Below, in pieces: positions 12,301 to 20,000 of a stretch of DNA of 20,000 nt. Position 1 is the first letter of the stretch; each line of letters opens with the position of its first letter. The DNA is taken from positions 16,230,306 through 16,250,305 of the forward strand of contig NC_135567.1 of the NCBI RefSeq assembly GCF_964340395.1, read 5' to 3'. The notes under the pieces are model-generated. The model searched no databases, was not told the origin of the DNA, and saw nothing but the letters and a program-made list of their open reading frames with translations. The DNA is from Glandiceps talaboti (lineage: Eukaryota; Hemichordata; Enteropneusta; Spengelidae). The position numbers and the translations under genes were made by a program.

Positions 12301-15104
12301 CTGCACAGAGAAATAGAATACGGTATGACAATGTGTACATTTTAGTTATTTTTTTTTCATTTTTACTTGAAATTCCGGAGACCAGATGACTAGATAAGTT
12401 AATGACATATAGTACGATTAACAACATCTAAAATAAATTACCCTTAGCACACGTCCCAACAGTACTACTCCATGTTCCATCATCGCAAATAAGTTCATTA
12501 TCACCAGTAAGTGTGTAATCAGTATCGCACGTGACTTTCACAACTGTATCATGTGTCATGTCTGTGCTCGACAGAGCTCCATTGGCCGGTGCTGTCAGCG
12601 CAGGACAATCAACAGCTTTAAAAAAATGAAGAAAAAAAAAATATAAATACAACTGACTAGTTCAGACCATAAACGAACATAATTTTTACAAACAGGTAAA
12701 GTAAACAAATGGTTTCATAATATTTGTCACAGCATGTTCGAACAGCAGAGACTTGTATTACATTTGATAAGAACAGTTGTATGGCCTCTTTGCACGTACA
12801 TGAGCTGCCAGGGTAACTTTCAAATGTGTTTGTTAAGGTGAACACTTATATAAAGAGGCCACTGATCTATTCTCATCAAATGATGGGGTGTACATGTAAT
12901 TGATACTTTTCTCTCTGTATTTCCAACATGGTGCATCAAGTTATTAACCAATTCAATGGTTTACTTTCCTTGTTTGTAACAGGATCTGTTCGTTAACAGT
13001 TTGATGTCTGCAGTTGTAACAAACTACAAAATAATGAATACAAAATAAAAAGAAAACAACAACAAAAACTCAATGTTTCCCGAACTAATGATAAGTGATA
13101 CCTTACTTATTCATAATTACTGGTATACAACATTGTATGTACATGTATACAACATGTACATGTATTTAGACTACATGACAATATCTTCTTTTGGTATTAA
13201 CCCGAAACTACCAATCTAAATTTATATAATAAAATATTTAAGATGCAAGTTGGAGTATATTGCATGCATGGCTCCAATACCTATTAAGGTAATATAAATA
13301 GCTAAATGAAACATTATAGCCTACGTTTCCCTATCAATATTAATTGTAGATAACGCGCCACCTTACAGTAAAATGCACTTTAGGTTACAATATTTGTTTG
13401 TTTGTTTATTTTTTTCAAATTAAACAGTACCTGCATCACAGGTCACAGCTGTACTACTCCAGCTTCCAGCTGTACAAGTTAACGTGGCATCGCCAGTTCT
13501 TTTATAACCAGTGTCACAGCTCACAGTAACAATTGTACCACTCGTTACATCTGTGCTTGATAAAGCCCCATTGTTTAGACCGGCCAGGGCTTCACAATCA
13601 TCTTTAGAAACCATAAAAATACAGGTATTAGGCAGGAAACCAGTGAGTGAGTGAGTGAGTGAGTGAGTGAGTGAGTGAGTGAGTGAGTGTGTAAGTGAGT
13701 GAGTAAGTGAGTGAGTGAGTGAGTGAGTGAGTGAGTGAGTGAGTGAGTGAGTGAGTGAGTGAGTGAGTGAGTGAGTGAGTTAGTGAGTGAGTGAGTGAGT
13801 GAGTGAGTGAGTGAATGAGTAATCATTGATGCAAAAGAATGCAATGTAAAACGATTATTCAATCTCAACACAATGCATATTGATGAGGTTATTGCATCAC
13901 CATATTAACACTATCAGCGTATTCATTCATATTTATATGTGACAATGTAATTACATCGATATACAAGTAATTGTACTGTAAAAACAACAACACCAACACT
14001 TCTTGTCGAGATTTTTTTTAGCTAACTATTTCCCCAGTTCACTGTGGTGTCTCTGTATTTGGGTGTCGCCATTGCAAGTATAACCTGTCATTGGCTAATA
14101 ACATAAAACTGTAACTGTATATATCAATCATTCCATGAGTGGTGTGGTTGCAATCACGTGAGATTAAAAGCACTCACACTGCAACATAAAAATATTACCT
14201 CTGATACTCAAAATCACATGGAAATTAAATAAAAAAGATGTAATATTACAGAAAAAGAAAGAAAAAACTACAGAGGACAGTATACTTTTCCTAACGCAAT
14301 AACAATATCGAGCTTTGTTGTATGATTTCATAGAATGCAGTGAATATTGATGACGTAGCTTCATGACATCATACATTAACATTTATAATGTGTCAACCAC
14401 TGTGTACATTTGACTACATGAGAATAATTCCATTGGTATTTATGCCTTTGCTTCATCATAACAACACCAATGACACGTGTTTGGAAGTCTGTTCGGATAG
14501 TACATCTTGGTTTTATGTGATATATCTGATCAAGGTTAACCATTGACTTTACAATATAATATGGAACAAGTATAACAATCCAAATAGCTTATGATGGCAA
14601 TGTTATATGTACATCCTGTATAGAAACACATCTTAAGAATAATAATCTAAATTATGACACGACGCAATACTGTTTTTCAGAAGCAAATGTAAGAATTGGA
14701 AAGCATTCACTGCACAAATAGAAGATAAACATAGTATTTGTATTATTGACAGGATTTATCTTTATGTATACGTTATGTATACATCATACAAACGAACAAA
14801 CAAACAAACAAACGAAACACAGACAAACATGAAAGCAAATAAGTAAGTAAACAAAAGAACAAAGAAACAGATAAACAACCACACAAATGTTACCTGCTTC
14901 ACAGGTACCAACATCATCACTCCATGTGTTACTGTTGCAGCCTAAGGTAGCTTCACCGTTTAGTGTGTAACCGCTGTCGCAGGTGACAGTAACTATTGTG
15001 CTATCTGCAATGTCTGTGGTTGACAGCGCTCCATTACCAGGCGGCACCAATACTGGACACTGAGCTGTTGATGTGTAAATAGGGAAAGTAAATGTTTACA
15101 TTAG

Positions 15105-15164
<60 letters not shown>

Positions 15165-15365
15165 AGTATCAATCTGCTAAGACAGTGCTCTATACCACAG
15201 TGGCAGAGCGCAATAGTTTTGGTGGTTCTGGAACTCTTTCTTGATTGAAAGAGTTCCAGAAACACCAAAACTATATATATATATATATAAGTGAGTTGGT
15301 TGGAACTTATTCCCGCCCTGCTTACCCAAGTATCGAGCACTCTATTCTACGAGTTTGATACTATT

Positions 15366-15462
<97 letters not shown>

Positions 15463-16831
15463 AAATGCATATGGAACTATATATCAGTCCGTATAAATAG
15501 ATGTAAAATCCGACATTTCGAATATATATACATTAGCAAGTGAAGAAAATAAACGATATTATAAGTGTCCATTATACTTGCTGATATAAATTTGCGTACA
15601 CACCTCAGTATACACAAACATACACACGCATAATTACATACACATACGTATAAGTATGTATGCGAGTCTGTGTGTATGAAATTTATGAGTAAGTATGTCT
15701 GTGTTTAAACATTACCAGAAACAAATCATGTATATAAAGTAGGTACACCATCGTACTGGAAGTGTCATGAACAATGTTATATCCAATGGAATAGAATACA
15801 TAATAAAGCTATATTACAGTGCATATTAAACAACTCAATTATTTAGCTAGCCCTTGTGTCTAAATAATAAGAATTCTGCTTAAAATCATATGAAGCTACA
15901 CTTCACCTTGAACTTTGTTGTCATTGACACTCAGAATGACAAGTATTACAGAAATACCAATATATGCGTAACCCCTGTAAAGTAAATAAACGGAATTATT
16001 AACAATGTACATAGTACACATGTTTACATTACCTTCCGTAAGGTTATGTTATGCGTTTGTCTCTTTTCAAATAGAGAACTTTATAAGTGTATAGGATTAA
16101 AGCATTCACATTGCAACCTCTTTCCTACGAGGTCCTCAATTATACAACTTGGTTGACTAACGCATAGTCATGGTTCAAATCTTGCCCAAGCACTCTAACC
16201 ACTCAGAAACAAATGGCAACGATGGAACTCGAACCTGCAACCTGCAGATTCCAAGCCGGCCACGCTAACCATTCGCCCATCATGTATTGGGACTATTTAA
16301 TTGATATTTGATAAGATGCAATTGAGTGATATTTTTTAAATGACATAGACATCAGCAGTTTCTAAGTTGTATTGTATAGTCCTATCAACAATGTTTAAGG
16401 CAATTGGTTTATAGTTGATGTGCTAGACTTTTTTGCTTTCAGGAAGAAAATTCTCACTATATGCTCTTTGTCAATACTTGGTATTTACCTCCAGGAAAAG
16501 AGAAATATTTACAACGCAGAATGGATATATTTATTCTGTCAAATTGATAATTGAGACACACTTCCAATATAAAGACGTTTTGAAATTTAATAAGCCATTT
16601 GCAGTAAATTAATACCATGGATTAATAAATAAAAAAAATAGAGATATAGAATAAGTAGAGTAGGAATATTAAACATTTACAGTTAAGTCAAGACAACTCG
16701 TCTTAGAAAGTGTTATAACAATAATATTTTGTGAGGTACTTAGTCTAATCTCAAGCCTTGTACTGTTGATAATAACTGAGTAAAATGATATCAAATTCTA
16801 AAACTGAAGAATTGGATGCTTACCTTTGCAT
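12221..16831 (-). CDS. Three-CCP (sushi) domain protein, signal peptide and probable GPI anchor, six coding exons
   Basis: Spliced gene assembled by hand. Coding exons in transcript order: 16831-16824, 15974-15907, 15064-14894, 13601-13431, 12615-12442, 12300-12221. Every border is GT-AG and the phases fit (2, then 1,1,1,1), giving 672 nt or 223 codons plus TAA. Residues 1-26 are a signal peptide: MQR, hydrophobic 5-19, with V24/A26 fitting the -3/-1 cleavage rule before Q27. Three CCP modules follow, with cysteines at 28/54/68/80, 85/111/125/137 and 143/169/183/195 and the usual tryptophan before the last cysteine (73, 130, 188). Residues 198-223 are a small-residue stretch and a hydrophobic end with no basic tail, as in GPI signals. 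I see no N-X-S/T sequon. CCP modules bind proteins and occur in complement regulators (CD55/DAF has four plus GPI), adhesion proteins and receptors; which role applies here is not shown. Introns are 849, 842, 1292, 815 and 141 bp. It could be a longer gene with alternative exons. Confidence 0.88.
12442..12615 (-). CDS. Coding exon 5: CCP domain 3 (residues 140-197)
   Basis: 174 nt, phase 1-1. The acceptor is TTTTTTTAAAG|CT and the donor AAGG|GTAATT. It encodes VDCPALTAPANGALSS, VKVTCDTDYTLTG, then C183, W188 and C195. Aspartate replaces the usual glycine before the conserved tyrosine (CDTDY, against CDSGY and CDTGY in the other modules). One residue longer than the other two modules. Confidence 0.92.
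12616..13430 (-). other. Intron 4 of the CCP gene
   Basis: 815 bp with no further CCP exon: the NGA(L) landmark does not recur. It holds a short palindromic block at 13137-13164 built on TGTACATGTA. Confidence 0.6.
13431..13601 (-). CDS. Coding exon 4: CCP domain 2 (residues 83-139)
   Basis: 171 nt, phase 1-1, a whole CCP module with cysteines at 85, 111, 125 and 137 and W130. The acceptor is TTTCTAAAG|AT and the donor GCAG|GTACTG. It is close to modules 1 and 3 (NGALSSTD, TVSCDTGY, TGDATLTC). It lacks the proline after the first cysteine and the proline before NG that both other modules carry, so the domain 1-2 linker face may differ. A 179-bp tetranucleotide array sits only about 40 bp upstream of its acceptor. 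Confidence 0.92.
13642..13820. repeat. (GTGA)n tetranucleotide array, ~45 units
   Basis: About 179 bp with few interruptions (GTGTAAGT at 13688, GTAA, GTTA and GAATGAG variants). It lies in intron 3, ending about 40 bp upstream of the exon 4 acceptor; in the transcript it reads (CTCA)n. Confidence 0.97.
14161..14186 (-). mobile_element. Short fragment of the same SINE tail
   Basis: The plus-strand AGATTAAAAGCACTCACACT followed by GCAACA matches the SINE end at 16093-16118 (GGATTAAAGCATTCACATTG then CAACC) with few changes. Only about 26 bp is recognisable, in intron 3, same orientation as the other two copies. Confidence 0.45.
14789..14815. repeat. (CAAA)n short tandem repeat
   Basis: About six CAAA/CGAA units in intron 3, 80 bp downstream of exon 3. 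It follows a direct repeat TTATGTATAC-G-TTATGTATAC-like at 14761-14781. Confidence 0.85.
14894..15064 (-). CDS. Coding exon 3: CCP domain 1 (residues 26-82)
   Basis: 171 nt, symmetric phase 1-1, one complete CCP module. The acceptor is ACATCAACAG|CT and the donor GCAG|GTAACA. Visible landmarks are QCPVLVPPGNG, the conserved ALSTTD turn, VTVTCDSGYTLNG around the second cysteine, LGC, then W73 and the final cysteine at 80. A run of 30 T (minus strand) followed by TA repeats lies about 40 nt upstream of the acceptor, next to a plausible CTAAT branch point. Confidence 0.92.
15105..15160. repeat. A30 followed by (TA)13
   Basis: A pure A-run 15105-15134 and a TA run 15135-15160. On the transcript strand of the CCP gene this is AT repeats and then 30 T, ending about 40 nt before the acceptor of exon 3, where it could act as an extended pyrimidine tract. 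Confidence 0.95.
15164..15363. mobile_element. Palindromic foldback (MITE-like) element bordered by TA repeats
   Basis: The core is an inverted repeat of 28-bp arms, 15213-15240 and 15247-15274, with one mismatch and a 6-base loop TTGATT. The outer ends are also inverted: GAGTATCAATCTGC then GTGCTCTATACC on the left matches the complement of 15326-15363 on the right, with gaps. TA runs abut both ends (15135-15160 and 15369-15460), and one sits inside the right arm (15272-15289). It lies in intron 2. No transposase; a non-autonomous element is inferred. Confidence 0.6.
15369..15460. repeat. (TA)n microsatellite, ~46 units
   Basis: An uninterrupted TA run of 92 bp in intron 2, right of the foldback element. 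A shorter TA run (15135-15160) and A30 (15105-15134) lie to its left. Length is likely polymorphic. Confidence 0.97.
15907..15974 (-). CDS. Coding exon 2: signal peptide
   Basis: 68 nt, phase 2 in and phase 1 out. The acceptor is TTTACTTTACAG and the donor CAAG|GTGAAG. It encodes GYAYIGISVILVILS followed by a polar VNDNKVQ. Only the frame set by exon 1 is open throughout; the other two contain stops. The hydrophobic core and the V24-x-A26 cleavage site, completed by the first codon of exon 3, indicate secretion into the ER. Confidence 0.8.
16097..16284 (-). mobile_element. tRNA-derived SINE in intron 1 of the CCP gene
   Basis: On the minus strand the element starts CATGATGGGCGAATGG. An A-box-like TGGTTAGCGTGG (16271-16260) and a B-box-like GGTTCGAGTTCC (16235-16224) stand at tRNA spacing. 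A body follows, ending near GGTTGCAATGTGAATGC. These are Pol III internal promoter elements of a tRNA-derived SINE. It is in the same orientation as the host gene. The family name cannot be assigned by eye. Confidence 0.78.
16824..16831 (-). CDS. Coding exon 1 of the CCP gene (start codon, 8 nt)
   Basis: Encodes Met-Gln and the first two bases of Arg3. The start has A at -3, a good Kozak base, and the assumed 29-nt 5' leader holds no other ATG. The exon ends in a consensus donor, CAAAG|GTAAGC. It is accepted because exon 2 completes the codon as AGG and runs straight into a hydrophobic signal sequence, and because the whole joined frame is open. An exon this short would be missed by ORF callers. 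Confidence 0.78.
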
Positions 16832-16855
16832 GTTGACAACCAATTTGTATAACCG

Positions 16856-16938
16856 CAAATGGTTGCACAGGTAGACTGACTGCCTTATATATGCAGTATT
16901 GGAGGCATATTGAATCGTTGCCATTTCATTCTGATTGG
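16856..16938 (-). promoter_or_regulatory. Core promoter of the CCP gene: CCAAT, TATA, initiator
   Basis: Reading the minus strand toward the gene: CCAATCAG at 16938-16931, TATATAA at 16891-16885, and an initiator-like CCATTTG with its A at 16860. The TATA box starts 31 bp before that A and the CCAAT box lies about 75 bp before it, the classical spacing. The ATG at 16831 would then follow a 29-nt leader. The motifs are seen directly; the start site is inferred from spacing. Confidence 0.62.
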
Positions 16939-16939
16939 T

Positions 16940-18030
16940 CAATATTTAGATGGACCTTTGTTAGTGTGAGGTATTTATTATTCCTGTGCAACTGGAAAAG
17001 ACAGGACATGTGTCATCAAGTTTGATAAATGATCTATAAACAGACATTTTAGCGGAAACCTAACAGTATATAGTATTAAATTCACAGATTAAACTATGTG
17101 AGTGCCTAATCATGTCAACCACAAAATGGAAACATGTTATTGAGAAATAAAAAGGTTTAGAGAATTAAAAAAAAATATTGTATGCTAATAGATCACTCTA
17201 TGCGATTACATGGAACAAACACCCAAATGGAATCATAATGTGGACATTTTATTTACTAAAGGCAAGAATTGCAGTATTATTCATGATGGGAAAGCTCGTC
17301 TAAAATATAAGTTACATCGACCTACAATCAAGATCCTAAAATTCAAACACGGATTTGGCTCGATGACAGATAGGTGATTGCACTGGTACGACTTTAAATA
17401 CGAGGCATGATAAAAAATGTGCCAAAATCAGAGTAATAACCACAAGACCAACGTGGAAAAATAAAAGTTATAATATCAAGTCCACCTCAATAATGTTTGT
17501 GATTTACAGTATTAACAATTTTCGCTCAGAATTGTCAAATATGTCAACTTTAGATGTAAAGTCAGACGGATAGCAACATATCATCATTTCAAGTATAAAT
17601 ATGTTAATCACCCTCTGATTTGATGAAATAACGAAAACATTTGCTTTTAAGCTTATAAGTGATAACAAGACGTTGTACGTTCTTAAACTGCCCACGATGT
17701 CTTTGTGGGTTTGCCTTATCGTTATGTGAGTAAGTGACGGGATGTAGATTTCGTCAGTTTCTGCCATTTCAATAAATGTATTGATTTAATGTAAGGATTG
17801 TTGTTGCAATATGTTATCAAAGAGGTGGCACAGTACTAAAACTAATTTTAGATGACAATTATAATTCAAGTAATCATTTCGATTTGGTTTGGTTAGACTG
17901 TTAGAATAAGATAACTGTGTGACAGTGACTCGTATCAAACTCTTCAAAACAAGGAGAGTACTAGTGACACACTTTGATAGTGCAATAGTTTTAAACGAGA
18001 CACCTTGAGATGTATCACGTAATGATAAGC

Positions 18031-18083
<53 letters not shown>

Positions 18084-18998
18084 GTTCAAACTGTGTTGTT
18101 TTCTTTTTAAAAAAGATTATTTTATCATTTTTGGGTTGAAGAATACCTTTTTCTCTCAATATGAAAATCCCCCACTATACTTAAAATATCACAGTATGAC
18201 TCGATAAAAACAACCCAAAATAGAAAGAATGTATTGTGCTTAGAACAATATTTAAATGCCAAAGTATAATTACTACTCTGAGAGATGCAAATCACGTACT
18301 TTAACAACATTCTATTTTTACAGCTTGTAATTGTGCTTTTTTATTTCTACTTTTTTTTCATGTACCTTTTTGTATTTATTAAAAACATGTCTCGTGAAAA
18401 TAGTTAAAAGCTGAATTAGCAATACTAATTGTTGTTCTATTCGTCATTAAAAACATTAACTTTCGTTTGCATTGTAAGGAATAGTATTAGTGGATATAAA
18501 TTGTTTTAGAAATGCTAAAATTATATTAGTCTTTTGAAAGAAATACATTTAGGTTGATGGATATTTCATATTAAGCTTCAGTGTAAAACCAATTAAAATA
18601 GAAATGAAAAGTGGCAATATTTTAATATGTATGTGTATTTTATCAGGTAGAAACTATGGTAGAAAGCCATAATCAAATTCCTAAATTCTAACTATATGTT
18701 ACCAGATACATAGGATGATTGTGCTGATATTGCAATGAAAAGTTCAGATATTAGAAGATACAAATTCAACCCTATTATTTCAGGATTTCTGGTAGTTCAA
18801 AGGTAAAGAAAATAATTTATCTTCGTAGATTTAGCTATTTTGTGTTCCATAAAAATTGATGTTTTATTACAACTGTTTCTTTGTGTATGGACATATTTTT
18901 CTATTCTGCTTCATTTTCCCTGTCGTGTTCTTCTTATCGTTCTTTTTTGTCAGATAATTCTTTAATTGCTTCACTTTGGCTTTCGCTGTGTTTACTCT
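16940..18998. other. Upstream region of the CCP gene, nothing coding recognised
   Basis: AT-rich with one TA/TG microsatellite. A minus-strand frame of 87 codons (17767-17504) opens with an ATG in good Kozak context (GAAATGGCAG), but no domain is recognisable and nothing supports splicing. Confidence 0.5.
18031..18082. repeat. (AT)n(GT)n compound microsatellite
   Basis: AT x6 followed by about 19 TG units. Upstream region of the CCP gene. Confidence 0.96.
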
Positions 18999-18999
18999 G

Positions 19000-19151
<152 letters not shown>

Positions 19152-19571
19152 ATTCTCCTTAATTTTTACCAAAATGACAACACAATTATATTATTAATGA
19201 TCAACGATTTTTTATTTATTTTGTGCCGGTTGATCAGTCTTTATTTAGTGGATTCTCAGTCTATTTTCACTATCAATTAAACCAACGATACACAATGTAA
19301 GTAACATATGAACTCTACAAATGTGTATATTTGAATAGGAAACCGATTTAGTCGAATAAAATATACTACACAAGCAAATTATGACGACAATGAGCTAGAC
19401 GTCTTTATATACAATATTTGTATAAGTAACTGTGATTGTAAATCAGACATAGTCAGATATAGTTAACAGCTCTTGCGATGACGTAATGAAAGTATCTGGT
19501 GAACAAATCGGACATTGGTTTCGGTGTTTACATAGCCATAACATTTAAAATTTGTCTGTATCAACGAATCA

Positions 19572-19730
19572 GTAAACATGGCTAGCCTACAGGGCCTGTA
19601 AAGGATGCAATACATCACCAGTCATGTCAATCGTCTTACACTATTACCTGCGTTCATTGTAAAACACCACACGCGGTGACCTTATCGTTTTACTTTTGTT
19701 TTCATTATGTCATATAAAGAATAAACAGGT
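19572..19730. repeat. Dispersed repeat, copy 2
   Basis: Partner of 9610-9755, diverged, with small indels. It lies in the distal upstream region of the CCP gene. The two copies stand about 10 kb apart with the gene between them, in the same orientation. Confidence 0.6.
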
Positions 19731-20000
19731 TGTTGCCGTTGGGGGCGCTCATTGAATCTCAATTCCCTTACTACAATGATTCAGAATAATTGTTGTCCTG
19801 GACAACGACATCAATAAAACAACAAAAACACACAATATATGGTTATGTCCCCCTTTAACTAAATGTTCCAGTATTTGCAGTGGAGCTGTATTTGACATCA
19901 TTCGGAAGCAATATATATGATATTGTTGCCATCTCAGTGTATTTTTATGATAAATATTTTCATAGGTAGGGCAACTCAGACAGAGGATAAATCAAATAAA
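19731..20000. other. Right window edge, nothing recognised
   Basis: AT-rich DNA with no exon, repeat or motif I can support. Confidence 0.5.

Noticed and set aside
15161-15212. Possible tRNA-like segment (GTGGTATAGAGCACTG on the minus strand)
   Set aside because: No matching B box or cloverleaf follows; the segment is better explained as one arm of the foldback element.
17504-17767. 87-codon minus-strand frame starting MAETDE
   Set aside because: Good start context, but composition is like the surrounding AT-rich DNA and no domain or exon partner was found.

Overview
The window is nuclear DNA from an animal, most likely a marine invertebrate (a mollusc or lancelet-like genome would fit, but the sequence does not settle it). 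The reasons are spliced exons with GT-AG borders, a TATA/CCAAT promoter, long di- and tetranucleotide microsatellites, a tRNA-derived SINE, AT-rich non-coding DNA and no bacterial-style long ORFs. No rRNA, intact tRNA, CRISPR array or transposase gene was found. Layout, left to right: (1) 1-6071 is the right-hand part of a tandem array with a unit of about 1.75 kb. Four units are visible. The first lacks about 370 bp and the last is cut off at 6071. (2) 6072-9600 is non-coding. It holds a degraded SINE (about 6203-6371), a CpG-richer patch (about 7440-7600) and a degenerate tandem repeat of about 200-270 bp period (about 7624-8545). (3) 9610-12183 holds one copy of a dispersed repeat, three large microsatellites and a pair of perfect CRE sites 24 bp apart. 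(4) 12221-16938 is the one convincing protein-coding gene, on the minus strand. It has six coding exons, all with GT-AG borders and compatible phases, and they join to an open frame of 672 nt (223 codons plus stop). The product has a signal peptide, three CCP/sushi domains each encoded by one phase 1-1 exon, and a short hydrophobic C-terminus with no cytoplasmic tail, as in GPI-anchored proteins. A TATA box, initiator-like site and CCAAT box lie at classical spacing upstream. Its introns hold a TGAG array, a SINE, and a palindromic foldback element bordered by TA repeats. (5) 16940-20000 is upstream DNA with TA/TG and CT microsatellites and a second copy of the dispersed repeat seen at 9.6 kb. 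The gene reads as a small surface or secreted CCP protein, the architecture used by complement regulators such as CD55, adhesion proteins and some immune receptors. The three CCP exons resemble each other strongly and look like recent exon duplicates. Every other open frame looks like chance or repeat-derived reading.
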